A DNA stretch of 64,000 nt from Mycoplasmopsis verecunda (GTDB lineage: Bacteria > Bacillota_I > Bacilli_A > Mycoplasmatales > Metamycoplasmataceae): contig NZ_CP137850.1 of assembly GCF_033546915.1 (NCBI RefSeq), positions 496,001-560,000 on the forward strand, read 5' to 3'. Shown piece by piece: positions 37,189 to 49,114 of this stretch (position 1 is the stretch's first letter; each line of letters opens with the position of its first letter). Below the pieces are notes generated by a model, which was not told the origin of the DNA, ran no database searches, and was given only the letters and a program-made list of their open reading frames with translations. The translations under genes were made by a program, and so were the position numbers.

Positions 37189-38134
37189 TTCTAAATTGCT
37201 CCATTATTCTTAAATCATTTCTATATAAATCTCTTATATCATTGAATCCATATTTAATCATTGTGATACGTTCAATTCCTAATCCAGCAGCTAAACCATT
37301 AAATGAATTGTCGAATCCAGCCATTTTTAACACATTTGGATGTAACATACCTGCACCTAAAATCTCAATTCATTTATTTTTGTATAGCACATCAACTTCA
37401 ACGCTAGGTTCGGTAAATGGGAAATAACTTGGTCTTAATCTAATTTCAACTTGTTCTTCTAGTACATATGAAAGTAAATCTTTTAATGTTCAAATTAAGT
37501 TACCAAACGAAATGTTTTTTCCAACTGAAACGAAATCAACTTGTGTAAATTGATGTGAGTGAGTAGCATCATCTTCATCATTACGGTAAACTTTACCAAT
37601 TGCAAATGTTGAAAATATTTGATTTGGATTTTCGGCCAGCACTTTAGCAGTTATTCCAGTATTATGAGTTCTTAATAATGTTGTTGAATTAAAATATAAA
37701 GAATCATGCATTGCTCTAGCTGGGTGATCTTGTGGAATATTTAATCTTTCAAAATTATATAAATCTGAAACAATTTCACCTTCTTCTTGTTGATAGTATC
37801 CATGTTGGTAGAATCATTCTTTTAATCTGTTTTCAACAATTGTAATTGGATGTAAGCTAGCTGGTTTTGGTAATGGAGCTGTTACATCAATAAATTCAGA
37901 ATTCACTTTTGCTTGTATTTCTAAATTTTTAATTCTATCTTCGGCTTGTGTAAAGAAATCATTGTATTTTGTTTTTAATACATTAATTTGTGAACCGATA
38001 TTTTTCTTTTCTTCAACTGGAGCTTTTTTTAATTCTATTTGCAATTTAGCAATTTCTCCATCTGCACCAAAAACTTTAGCCTTTGCTTGTTTTAAGTCTT
38101 CTAATGTATTTATGTTTTCTAATATTAAATCCAT
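37178..38134 (-). CDS. pheS: Phenylalanyl-tRNA synthetase alpha subunit
   Basis: 318 residues. An N-terminal helical domain (residues 1-85) is followed by the class II catalytic core: [15 protein letters not shown], the motif 2 region [20 protein letters not shown], and motif 3 [17 protein letters not shown]. The ATG follows AAATAGGAGTATAT, where TAG is the rarA stop, so rarA and pheS are probably cotranscribed. The end overlaps ung by 11 bases. Confidence 0.96.
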
Positions 38135-38142
38135 ATATACTC

Positions 38143-39357
38143 CTATTTCTTTTTGATTAAATTTCAGTATCTAAGTAATTTGTTCTCATGTTCATTATTT
38201 TGTGGCCAGTAAAATACCTTGCTTTTTATTTCATCCGGTAAATATTGTTGTTCAGTTCAATTATTTTCGAAATCATGCGGATATTTATATCCAATTCCAT
38301 CTCCTAATTTAACAGCAGATCCATAATGCGAATCTCTTAAGTGCTGTGGTATTTGATAAATGCCACCAGAAGCAATTAATTCTGAAGCACTTTCTAAAGC
38401 TAAATATGTTGAATTACTCTTTGGTGCTAATGCTAAATCTAAAATCGCAAAGCCTAGAGGTAATTTCCCTTCCGGTAACCCTAATCTTTCATAACATCTG
38501 ATTGCTTCAGCAACTCTTAGTGATACATTTGGAGATGCTAGGCCAATATCTTCATATGATACACAAAGCATTCTACGAAATAGCCCATCAATATCACCTG
38601 ATTCTAATATTAACATTCCATAATATAAAGCTGCATTAGGATCACTTCCACGAAGTGACTTGTGAAATGCTGAAAGATTATTATAATGAGCTGTTGAATT
38701 TAAATCACTATAAAAATTAACATTTGGTACTACTGTTTTTATAACTTCATCCGTTATTTCATCATTTTCATCAACACAAGTTGCTAACATTTGTAAATTA
38801 TTAATACTAGAACGTAAATCACCAGCTGATAATTTTGCTAATGCTAGTAACTGAGCACTAGTTATTTTTAAATTACTAAAATTTTGATTAACTATGCTTC
38901 TTAATTTTTCAACAATATCAGCTTCAGATATTTTATGAAATTGTAAAATTTGCATTCTGCTTCTAACAGCGGGAACAACTCTAAAGTAAGGATTTTCAGT
39001 AGTTGTTGCATAGACAATTATTTTGTCAAATTCTAAATATGAAAGCAAAATATCTTGCTTATCCTTATTTAAACGATGTATTTCATCAATAATAATACAA
39101 TCATTATTTTCCAAAATTTCTACTAATTTTGCTTTCGAATCAACAGAGGCATTAAAGTAATCATATTTCAAAGCTAAATCATTTGCTAATGCTATGGCTG
39201 TGGATGTTTTTCCTGTTCCAGCCTCTCCAAAAAATAGAAAACTAGAGGTTACTTTATTTTTTACAACTTTATTTAGTAAATTAATAACATGTTTTTGGCC
39301 AACTATATCATTTAAAGTTTCCGGTCTTAAAGCATTAGCAAGATTTTGTTTTATCAT
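38143..39357 (-). CDS. rarA: Replication-associated recombination protein A (AAA ATPase)
   Basis: 404 residues. MgsA/RarA/WRNIP1 family, a clamp-loader-like ATPase that acts at stalled forks. Signature NLANALRPETLNDIVGQKHV, Walker A FFGEAGTGKTSTA, Walker B IIIDEIHRLNKDKQD, and sensor region VYATTTENPYFRVVPAVRSR. The C-terminal tetramerisation part YEDIGLASPNVS, PQHLRDSHYGSAVKLGDGIG is typical. I chose the ATG at 39357 because GGGG precedes it by six bases; an ATG at 39369 in frame (adding MGYL) is possible. First gene of the long minus-strand run. Confidence 0.92.
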
Positions 39358-39395
39358 TAAATACCCCATTTAATTAAATATAAATATTTAATTAA

Positions 39396-39401
39396 ATTAT
39401 A
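39396..39401 (-). promoter_or_regulatory. Putative -10 box of rarA
   Basis: The minus strand reads TATAAT, about 39 bases before the chosen rarA ATG. It would drive the whole rarA-to-nudix run. Confidence 0.45.
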
Positions 39402-39503
39402 CACTATATAAGGTTATACATTATAAAATCAGGTATATATGCATTGAGAGTTTTACATCTACTACATAGAGCTAAATGTATTTTAAGTCATTAATGGATA
39501 GTG

Positions 39504-39543
39504 GATATTAGATAAGTAGAATTGTGCATATTTATCTAATATC
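39504..39543. repeat. 12-bp perfect inverted repeat upstream of rarA
   Basis: GATATTAGATAA and TTATCTAATATC are exact inverted copies with a 16-base loop, about 150 bases upstream of rarA. On the plus strand CTTTTTT follows after six bases. No plus-strand gene lies there to terminate, so its role is unclear. Confidence 0.5.
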
Positions 39544-39597
39544 AAATTACTTTTTTCTAGGTTCACAACTTAGTAAAAACACTTATTTTCAAATTAA

Positions 39598-39624
39598 AAT
39601 GCTTAGTATAAGAAACTAAGCATT
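39598..39624 (-). terminator. Terminator after the 255-residue membrane protein gene
   Basis: AATGCTTAGT and ACTAAGCATT form a 10-bp stem with a 7-base loop, followed on the minus strand by TTAATTTG. It lies 19 bases past the stop at 39643. Confidence 0.65.
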
Positions 39625-39642
39625 ATCAATTTCTAATTAAAA

Positions 39643-40410
39643 CTAGTTTGAATTATATTTTTGTTGAAGGTTATGATAAACATATCTTATAGTGCTTAAT
39701 CCTTGATCAGGGTTTTCAAAAAATGGATGTAGTTTATAGCTAAATGAAAAAAGAAAATAAAATACTTTTGTCATTTCATCATCTTTTACACCTAATTTTT
39801 TTCATGTTTTAGTGTTGAAAGATAATTTTTGACATTCTAGTTTATTTCTTTTATAAAATTCAAAGTATGGTTCATAAATTTTAATTACAAACGAATATTT
39901 TTTCTCCTCATTAACTTGCGAGATAATTTCATTTGAAAATGTTTCTATTTGATTTTTTCCTTCTATTAATTCTTGATTAGGAAGATATTTTTTAGATCAA
40001 AGTCATACACGATATATATCTCCGATGTATCCAAGGATAAGATAAAAACCTATTCAGCAAAAAACATTAATATATGATATGTAACCATCAATAATAGCTA
40101 ACGCAAAAGATGTTGATTGCATTACTGCATATAATAACCTAAAACTTGTGTCAAATGTTAAAATAGAATAAAATTTTCTTTTAAAACATCTTCTAATTAT
40201 TTCATATCCTTCATTGTATTTTTTAATATTACAAGTAATTGGATAATTAAATTTCATATCTGATTCTTTAGCTGCTAAAGAAAAAGCATAGAATCTGTGC
40301 ATTTTGTTTGTTCATATACCAACGAAATAAAAGTCCTTAATAAGAAATAAAATACATAAAAACAGAGCAAATCAGAAAAATGGAGATTGTATATTACTTG
40401 TATAATGCAT
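39643..40410 (-). CDS. Membrane protein of unknown function (255 aa)
   Basis: Not recognised. Start MHYTSNIQSPFFWFALFLCI with one membrane segment (about 10-33). Two more closely spaced segments lie at about 96-140 (MQSTSFALAIIDGYISYINV, then WIGFYLILGYIGDIY). The C-terminal 110 residues are soluble and Lys/Glu/Tyr-rich. The ATG at 40410 is one base after the stop of the 494-residue gene, with TTTAGGAT as ribosome site, so the two are cotranscribed and probably act together. Terminated at 39598-39624. Confidence 0.8.
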
Positions 40411-40411
40411 T

Positions 40412-41896
40412 TTATCCTAAATTATCTTTCTTAGTATTATTAGGTAATGTTTTAATATATCATTCATTTGTTTTTGAATTGTATACCTTTGTTAATCCTT
40501 GGATATGAAGTTGCTCATAACTTAAACTTAGCAATTCATTAAGTGTTTTTATTTCTCCTGTAATTAAATTTTTAAATATAAGATTTTTACCACCGGTTGC
40601 ACAAGTATCATAATCATCTCCATAAATAGGTGTTTCGTTTATAACAACTCATCTCACTCATCCAAGTGATTTCATTCCATCAATAATCTCACTCATTGTA
40701 TTTCTTAGATTAGAAGTGAAATTATTTATTTCATTAATCATTATATCAGCTCTATTTATATCTGCGGCAGAGGTGTATATAGTATAACCGTCTAAAGCAA
40801 TTCCTGCCGCACCTAAAACAAGAGATAAAGAGCCAGATGGAGTTTTAAAGTTCTTTATAATATCTTTTTTGAATTTAGCAAATTCCTTTACACCCCCTTT
40901 AGGTAATGAATATAAATTATTCAAAAGATCAATTTTTCCAACTATTACACCAACACCAAATGTTAGTAAATTATCAAGTAATGGTGTTTTAGTTATTTTT
41001 GCTTCTTCTATTGCTTTTGATACATTTTCAAAGACTTTATTTCTGCTTACAAATATTTCGTATTCCTTTTTAAAGTTTTCTAGTGTTATCGTAAGTCCTA
41101 TTACTGTTGCTCCTGCTGCAATGCTTCCGATAGCAGCAGGTGGTCAAAAGAACACAAAAATAGTTGAAATTATTGATACAGCTGACATTCCTATTATTGC
41201 ACGATTTAGCTTTATAATAGTTTGCTCATATGATTTTAAAATTTCTAAATTATTTATTGAAATTTTCTTCAATGAATCTAATTGTTTTTCTAATGCTAAG
41301 TATTTAATACCAATTACTTTAGAATTTTCTTCTAATTTATCTTTATCAACACTTATATTTACTGAATAACCCTTTTTTTGGTCAGTAACTATTTGTTGAT
41401 ATTTTTTACTTAATTCTTGCTTAATGATTTTTTCTTGTTTTTTCTCTTCTTTTAATTTTGCTTGTTGTTCTCTAATAGTTGTTCTAAATTTAGCCTTAAA
41501 TGAAGCCACATATTTATCTAGTTTAGATATTGCTTTATTATATTGTTCATCATTTATAACTTTTTTATCTTTTGCTAACTTTAGAAAATTAGTTAGCAAT
41601 AACTTGATTTCAGAGTCTGAAATCTCATCACGCATTATCTTAAGAGATGAGTTATTTGTATTTTGAATTAAATTAGATAACTTTTGAAATAATTCTTCAT
41701 TTTGCTGAATAAATTCAGGAATTAATAAATCGCGGAAAATTATTTCTAGTTCATTTAATTCATTGGAATTACTTTTTATTACTTTGTTTTCGATTATTTG
41801 ATTATTATTTGTTGTCCCAACAATACCAGCGCCAAAGTTTCCTACGGCATTAATTGGTTCTCCTAGTTTTAAAAATAAGTTCTTCATATTTTCCAT
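40412..41896 (-). CDS. Predicted helical protein with hydrophobic hairpin (494 aa)
   Basis: Not recognised. Residues 1-60 are Asn-rich with GAGIVG. About 60-230 is long amphipathic/coiled helix rich in Lys, Glu and Gln. About 237-275 is a strongly hydrophobic Gly/Ala-containing hairpin (VSIISTIFVFFWPPAAIGSI, AAGATVIGLTITL). Two weaker hydrophobic stretches follow, VGVIVGKIDLL and LVLGAAGIALDGY, then a soluble tail with TCATGGKNLIF. No secretion signal is seen. The layout of long helices flanking a hydrophobic hairpin resembles alpha-helical pore-forming toxins, but also many membrane-associated scaffolds. The start is uncertain: ATG 41896 or 41887. Followed at once by a membrane-protein gene. 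Confidence 0.75.
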
Positions 41897-41981
41897 TCAT
41901 ATTCTTTTTTATATTTTAATTAATTTACACTATATTAATTTTAATATATTAGATTGAAATTCACTTAATTTTGCAAATAAA

Positions 41982-41998
41982 AAGCACTCAAGGTGCTT
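41982..41998 (-). terminator. Terminator after the rpoD-nif3 operon
   Basis: AAGCAC and GTGCTT (6 bp, 5-base loop) with TTTTTATTT following on the minus strand. The upstream arm shares the last bases of the nif3 stop codon. Confidence 0.75.
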
Positions 41999-42788
41999 AT
42001 AAATTGTGATATGGCTCGTCTAATTCTTTGACAATAAAGCGATACTCAGGAAACATTTGAACCAACATTAGATACATATGATATGCAAATACTTGCTCAT
42101 CTAAATGAGGCACTTCTAAGATGTTTATATTATTTTGATCAAAGACTATTCAATCACTTCATCTAAAATCACTTGAAATTATTAAATCAACATTTTTAGA
42201 TAAATCTACTATTTGGCCTATATATCCGCTTCCAGATAAAACAGCTACTTTATTAACTTTCTTATCATAATCTTGTGGATTTATATTTGTTCTAAATGAA
42301 TTAAATTTTAATTTATCTATAAATAACTCTTTTAATTCATTTAAAGATTTATTTGGTTGAAATACTGCACTAAATATTTGCGATGCATTTCAATCCATTG
42401 TGTTTTCAAGCCCTAGAGCTTTTACAATTTGATATGAAGTTCCATAAGGATCGCAGTCATAATTAGTATGCATAGAATATGCAGTAATTTGATGTTTTCT
42501 TAATAAATTTAATATTTCTCTTTTATAAGGAGCTTTATTATCTTCATCAATTCATCTAGCTTCAAATTTAAATGGATGATGAGTTAGAATAACATTACAA
42601 TCATTGTCAATTGCTTCTTGTAAAACTTCTTTAGTTAAATCAATTGCTAAAACTGCACCTTTAAATTTTTTAGCTTGTACAGTTTTAACACTGTAACCTG
42701 ATGGATCTCAAATTTCTTTATTTTCATTTGGATACATTGAGTTAACAACCGCTATAAAGTCTTTTATTTTCAAACTTTTTTGTTTCAT
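41997..42788 (-). CDS. Nif3-like dinuclear metal-centre protein
   Basis: 263 residues. DUF34/NIF3 family (YbgI/YqfO): VILTHHPFKFEARW and YSMHTNYDCDPYGTSY carry metal-binding His and Asp residues; the C-terminal VPHLDEQVFAYHMY carries a further His. The biochemical role of the family is poorly defined; a GTP cyclohydrolase-like fold has been reported. It starts 2 bases after the rpoD stop and is the last gene of glyS-dnaG-rpoD-nif3. The same order, a nif3-type gene after rpoD, is common in Firmicutes, which supports the call. Several TGA codons are Trp. Confidence 0.9.
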
Positions 42789-42790
42789 AT

Positions 42791-44287
42791 TTAATTTTTT
42801 AAATAATCCTTTAAGTTTTTACCATGTTTTACATTGCTTTTTAGCTTACGTAAAATTTTGTTTTCGATTTGTCTTACACGTTCTTTTGAAACACCGCCAC
42901 GATCTTTAGATAATTCTTCTAATGAGTGAACTTTATATCTTTCACCGTTTTCATCTGTCCCAACTCCGAAACGTTTACAGATTAATTTTTTATCTTCAGG
43001 ATCTAATTCGTTAATCATATCCTCAAGAATTTTACTTAATTCTTCATGTGAAGCATAATCAACTGGGTTAACTATGTTTTCGTCTTTAACAAAGTCACTA
43101 AATGATGAGTCATTTTCTTTCCCAACTTGTTTATCAAGTGAAATTGGATCGATATTAATTTTTCTAATGTAACGAACTTTAGCTGCATCAAATCCATTCC
43201 CATATTTTTGTGCAATTTCATCATCACTAGGTTCTCTACCTAATTCTTGTTGTAATTCACGTTCAATTTTAGAAATTTTATTAATTGTTTCTACCATATG
43301 CACTGGTACTCTAATTGTTCTAGCTTGGTCAGCTACAGCACGTGTGATAGCTTGACGAATTCATCAAGTGGCATAAGTTGAGAATTTAAATCCTTTATTA
43401 ACATCATATTTTTGAACAGCTTTTAAAATACCTGAGTTACCTTCAGAAATTAAATCAATAAATGAAAGACCTCTGTTTTTGTATTTTTTAGCATTATTAA
43501 TAACAAGACGAAGGTTTCTTTGGATTAGTTTGTCTCTTGCACGTTTTCCTCTAAATCCACCTTTTTCCATTTGTTCAGCTAATTTACGTTCTTCTTCTAC
43601 TGTAAGTAATTCACCATACTTACCAATTCAACGCATATATCACTTAACAATATCATTTGTTTCAGTTAACTTATTTGATAAATCAGCTTTTTTCTTAGGA
43701 GCATCGTTTAAATCAACTGCTTCTACATAATCAAATGATAAGGCATCAAGATTAAGATCTAATTCATCTGAATCATCAAAAAATGATTCATTAAGTTTTT
43801 GTTCTTCCTCTTCGTCTTCTTCTTCCTCAGGTTCTTCCTCTTCTATTTCTTCGTCTGGAATTTTGTAGTATTCTTCATCGATTTCGTCTTCTTCTGAAAA
43901 TTCATCATCACCGAATTCGTCTTCATCATCTGCTGTTTCAAAGTCAATATCCATATCATCTAAGTTAGGAAGTTCTTTATCATCTTCTTCAAGTTCTATT
44001 TCATTCTTTTTAGATTTCTTTTTGCCATTAGATTTATCTGCTTGAAGCTCTTCTAAGAAATCTTCTTCAGTAACATCTACATTTGAATAATCATCTTCAT
44101 CATCTGCAATAATGCTATTATCTTTTAATTCTTCTAGGAAGTCATCGAATTCAGCATCTTCAATAAAAAGATTTTTGGCTGCAAGGACTTCAAGTAATTC
44201 ATCTTGTGTAAAATAATCCTTATGCTTATGTTTTAATTGTTGTTTTAGATAAGTGATTACTGTGTTATAGTCGAATTGTTTATCCAT
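42791..44287 (-). CDS. rpoD: Primary RNA polymerase sigma factor
   Basis: 498 residues. Region 1 (1-60) is followed by a very acidic stretch (about 60-185, with [20 protein letters not shown] and runs of Glu/Asp). Region 2 includes [38 protein letters not shown] and [18 protein letters not shown], which recognises the -10 box. Region 3 is [14 protein letters not shown], and region 4 [20 protein letters not shown] binds the -35. The start follows GGAGGTTGTA. Two consecutive Trp in TWWIRQ are TGA. It follows dnaG directly, the classic macromolecular-synthesis pairing. Confidence 0.96.
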
Positions 44288-44298
44288 TACAACCTCCT

Positions 44299-46131
44299 TT
44301 ATTTATTGTTTTTAAATATTAATTTTCTATTTTTGTATTTGTTAATTAGCAAGCTAATTTGATCTTGTATAAATGGTGGTACAGCATTTGCATTAGCTCC
44401 TGCATATAAGATATTTTTGTATTTTTCTCACTCAGCTACTTGCTCTATTGCATATGGCTGAAGTGGAATGGTAAAAGAGCTTAATTTATTGGCTTCTAAA
44501 ACTGTATCATTTACATACTCTTTTATTATTTTTGCATTGATTTCATCATTGTAATCAATTGAATTAAGCATTATATTTAATTCAGGATATATCATTTTAT
44601 ATATCTCATTTGGGTCTTTTACTTCATTTAATTGAATAGTATATTCATATAAATTTTTAATACTATCTGGCTTAGTGAATAATAAAGAAACATCATTAGT
44701 TGCTTTAATTATTTCTAAGATATATTGATTACTCATAGCTCTTATAAGTAAGCTTAAACGGTTTTGATTTGCTAATAGTTCAATTTTGTTTCGATATCAT
44801 TGAGTATTTCTAAAATCTATGTTTTGTTTCTGAGGTATCTCATGATAAATATTTTGATTTTCTTTCAGTTGATATTTTAATGAATAATTAAATTCTTTAC
44901 TTAATAAGCTAGATATATATTCTTTTTGCTCATCGTTAAATAAATTAATATAAGCTTGTAATATTTGAATAAATTTAGAAAATGACTCATAATCCTGTAT
45001 TTGATCAACTTTATGTTTAGCTTTTAACTTTTCATAAATAAAGTTGACACTCGAAACTTGATTATTATTAATTAAATCAATTAATGTTTCTTTACCATAA
45101 TTATTTAATATTTCATCAGCATCTTTTAAATAAGTATTATTTATAACTGAAGCTGAAAAACCATTTTCCAATAATAATTTTAATGTTCTTAAAGTAGCTT
45201 CTATTCCAGCTGTATCATTATCTAGGAATAATATTACTTTATTTCGTTTGATTAGATTGAGATGTTCTTTAGTTAAAGCAGTTCCCATTAAGGCAACTAC
45301 ATTATGAATACCTGCTTTATCTAAAGCTATTGCATCCATAAAACCTTCAACAATAATAACTTCTTTTTTGCTATTAATATTATCTTTAGCATTATTGAAG
45401 TTATATAGAATTTTAGACTTATTAAATAAATGTGTTGCTGGCGAATTCACATATTTGCTAGTTGAACTAGAATCTAAAGTTCTACCTGAAAATCCAACTA
45501 AATCACCATATTCATTTCTAATCCCAAAAGTTATTCTATCTCAAAATAACTCATTAAGTTCACTATTAATCAAACCAGCTTTTAACATTAAATTTGAATC
45601 ATACCCAAGTTTTTTTAAATAATCGACAATTTTATTTTTTGGTGCATATCCTATATCAAATTTTTCTCTTATATTTAAATCATCTAATTTACGCTTTTTT
45701 AAATATTCATTAGCAGATGTCGATTTTAAAACCTCAACTTTGTAGAAATAATTTGCTATAGATAAAATATCAACTAATTCAACTGTTTCTTGTGAATAGT
45801 ATTTAGTCTTATCATCATTTTTAAAAGATGTAAAATCAAACTCAATACCTTGTTTTTGAGCAAGAAACTCTAGTGATTGAATAAAGTTTCAATTTTTTAT
45901 TTTTTCAAGGAAACTTATTACATTTCCTGAAGCTCCACATGGGAAGCATTTAAATATTTGTTTTTGTGGAGATATAGTAAAACTTGGAGATGAATCTTCG
46001 TGAAATGGACATAATCCAATATAGTTATTTCCTTTTTTACTTAAAGAAATAAATTCAGAAATAATTTCTACTATATTTGAATTAGAAATAATTTGATTCA
46101 CTAATTCACTTGGTATTCTCTTATTCTCCAT
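44299..46131 (-). CDS. dnaG: DNA primase
   Basis: 610 residues. It makes RNA primers at the replication fork. N-terminal CHC2 zinc finger: Cys41, His44, Cys62, Cys65 in LCPFHEDSS and FKCFPCGASGN. RNA-polymerase core with TOPRIM motifs VEGFMDAIALDKAGI and LFLDNDTAGIEA, preceded by ITFGIRNEYGDLVGFSGRTL. The C-terminal 200 residues are diverged and would hold the helicase-binding domain. It starts 10 bases after glyS; its ribosome site GTGGAGTAAAA overlaps the glyS stop region. The rpoD ribosome site lies at its own stop. Confidence 0.96.
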
Positions 46132-46141
46132 TTTTACTCCA

Positions 46142-47515
46142 CTATTTATTGTTTTTTAAAAATTCTGCAAGTTTTGATATTTCTATTCTTACTTGTTCCA
46201 TTGTGTCTCTATTTCTTAAAGTTACACAATTATCTTCTAAAGTGTCATAATCAACAGTTAAACATCAATATGTTCCGATAGCATCTTGACGACGATATCT
46301 TTTTCCGATTGAACCAGCTTCATCATAAGTGACTGAGATTCCTTGGTTAATTAAGTTATCAAAAATTTCTTTAGATGTTGTTGATAGCTTTTTAACAAGT
46401 GGTAAAACAGCTACTTTATATGGGGCTAAATCATATGTGAATTTTAAGACTACTCTTGAATCGTTTTCTGATAATCGTTCTTCAGCATATGCATCAGAAA
46501 CTATAGCTAACATTAAACGATCAAGTCCCATACTTGGTTCAATTACATAAGGAACAATTTTGGTATTAGTTTCTGGTTCTAAATAATCCAATGATTCACC
46601 AGTTGCATTCATATGAGATTTTAAGTCATAGTCAGTACGATTAGCAACCCCTAATAATTCACCTCATCCAAATGGGAATTTAAATTCAATATCGCTTGTA
46701 GCATCTGAATAATGAGCTAATTCTTCTTTTTCATGTGCTCTGATTCGAATGCTTTCAGATTTAATACCTAATTTTTGAACAAAAGCATAAGCTTTATTTA
46801 TGTAGTAATTAAATCATTCGTTAGCTTCTTCTGGTTTTGAGAAAAATTCTAATTCCATTTGTTCAAATTCTCTAGTTCTAAAAATGAAATTTCCTGGTGT
46901 TACTTCATTTCTAAAACTTTTTCCAACTTGTGCAATTCCAAATGGTAACTTTGTTCTCATAGTTCTTTGCACATTTTTGAAATTGATAAAAATCCCTTGA
47001 GCAGTTTCCGGTCTTAAATAAACTTTTGATTTAGCTCCTTCGATTACACCTTGTGATGTTTCAAACATTAAGTTGAATTTTTTAATTTCTGATCAATTAG
47101 TTTTTTCGCCATCATATTCAAAAATGTGATCTTTAACAAATTGTGCCATTTCTTCAAATGACATTTTTTCAGGAATAATGCTTTCATCAAATTCTTGAAT
47201 TAATTTATCAGCTCTATATCTTTTTCCATTTATTTTATTTTCGATTAATGGATCTGAAAAGTTAGATACATGTCCTGAAGTCACTCAAACATTTGGATTC
47301 ATTAAAATTTTAGAATCAATTAAGAAGTTATTTCCTTCCTTGATAACAAATTCTCTTTTTCAAGCATTCATAATGTTATCTTTGAGTAATGATCCAAGCG
47401 GTCCATAATCTCAGGTGTTAGATAATCCACCATAGATTTCACTTCCTTGAAATACAAATCCACTATTTTTTAAATGATTTACGATTGTTTGCATGGAGTC
47501 TTTATTATTTAGCAT
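46142..47515 (-). CDS. glyS: Glycyl-tRNA synthetase (single-chain type)
   Basis: 457 residues. Class II alpha2-type GlyRS charging tRNA-Gly. Motifs: [20 protein letters not shown], the fingerprint [13 protein letters not shown], motif 2 [33 protein letters not shown], and motif 3 [16 protein letters not shown]. The anticodon domain is C-terminal ([11 protein letters not shown]). The start at 47515 has TAAAAT only seven bases upstream, so the mRNA may be leaderless; an in-frame Met at residue 8 (MQTIVNHL) is an alternative. First gene of the dnaG-rpoD-nif3 operon. Confidence 0.95.
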
Positions 47516-47616
47516 AATGGAATTTTACCACATTATTAAAAAATAATATTTTTTAATAGCATATATTTTCAAAAAGTAAAGTAAATTTTTAATTTTCTTT
47601 TAAATCGCGACAAAAA

Positions 47617-47632
47617 AAGCACAAAAGTGCTT
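47617..47632 (-). terminator. Terminator after the tail-anchored protein gene
   Basis: AAGCAC and GTGCTT with loop AAAA, followed on the minus strand by TTTTTTTG. It lies 12 bases beyond the stop at 47644. Confidence 0.8.
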
Positions 47633-47643
47633 AATTTTTAGTA

Positions 47644-48987
47644 TTAGTGAGGAATTACATTGATTCCTAAAAGGATACATAATGTAATTAGAATTCCGAA
47701 TGATAATGATAGTAAGAAGATGGCAAATCAGTTAGCTGTACTTTCAGTTCTTGCTGGTGCTTCAACTTCTTTTACTACTTCTACATGTTTTTCTTCTGCA
47801 GGATTTTGGAAGACCATAAAGTGTTGTCTTTGAGCATCATGTCCAATAAATACAGCATAGTGATATTTATCTTTTGGTACAAATCCAACATGTTTATCAT
47901 TAAATAAAACATATGATGTTTTTTGTGATAATTTAATGTTTCCATTTAATGTACATACTGAGTATAATGCATTTTCTGCTGTATTAGCAATTTCAGGATT
48001 TCCAACAATGTTTTCATCAAATATTTGAACAGATTTTGTTAATGAATATGTAATAGATGCTAATAATTCTTTTAATTCTTCATTGTGTAAATCTTTTTCA
48101 ACTGCTTTAATACATTCTAATACATTTGCAAAGTTTTCTTCAATATCTTTTAAATCTTCAACTGATGTTTCTGATTTTTCTAATTTTGAAGATGTAATGT
48201 GCATTTTTCTTGCATAAATAGCTAAAACTTTAATTTGTTCTTCTAATGGTAAGTCTCTTACATATGCATATTCTATAATTTTATCTTCTACAACTGTTAC
48301 AACGGGTAAAACAACTTCTTCTTTTTCAAGAATAACTTCTTTAGTTACTTCTTTTTCTAATCTTTCTGATTTTTCTTTTAATTCTTCGATTTCTTTAAGT
48401 AATTGTTCTTTATCTGAGTTTGAATCTTGTAATTTCTTATAAAGTTCTTCTAATTCTCTTGCATAGTCATCAGAATGTTTTGATGATAGTAATAATGATA
48501 ATTCTGCTAATTTTTTGTTAAGCTTTTCAATTTCTAGGTCTTTTGCTGATTTCTTTCTTTCAATTTTAAAATCATCGTCAACTGGGAAATATGTTTCAGG
48601 GTCTTTTAAAATTTTGAAATCTTGCATTTCTTTTAAGTATTTTTTAGCTTCTTTATCGTTTCTTAATCCTGTTTTTCCATCAATCGCAAGTTCTTCAGCT
48701 GTTGCATCGTAATCTAATTCACCGTCAAATTTATCAACGTTGAATTCATACATCATTACTTCTTTACCATCTTTATTTAATTCTTTTTCAGCAATAACTA
48801 ATCCACCTCAGATTTTTTTATCTGTTTGGAATCAAGTTGCTGAATCATATTCTAATGATAAGAATCATGTCATAGCATCTCTACGAGATTTAAATAAAGC
48901 TAATGCACTATCTACTTTTGGGTGTTTTAACATTCATGGATAGTTTTTATCCTTATTAGGTCTATATAAACATTGTAAACGTTTCAT
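47644..48987 (-). CDS. Tail-anchored coiled-coil protein of unknown function (447 aa)
   Basis: Not recognised by name. Residues 1-75 are a Trp-rich domain (MKRLQCLYRPNKDKNYPWML, RDAMTWFLSLEYDSATWF, WGGLVIAEKELNKDGKE) with weak resemblance to DUF2188-type repeats. A coiled coil lies at about 140-215 (KLNKKLAELSLLLSSKHSDD, EEIEELKEK-like). A globular region at about 240-420 includes VPKDKYHYAVFIGHDAQRQH. The end is a single hydrophobic anchor (WFAIFLLSLSFGILITLCIL) and a few residues. There is no signal peptide, so most of the protein should be cytosolic. The start follows AAAGAGGAAAA. It is a single-gene unit, divergent from the S1/GPI-like pair. Confidence 0.82.
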
Positions 48988-49114
48988 TTTTCCTCTTTCT
49001 GATAAGTTAAATATTTATTGAATAACTATTTAATCAGTATATTAAGTGATTAATTATTTTATATATAAAAAATTATAACTATTTAACACGATTTAGTTAA
49101 AATTTTCATAATTT

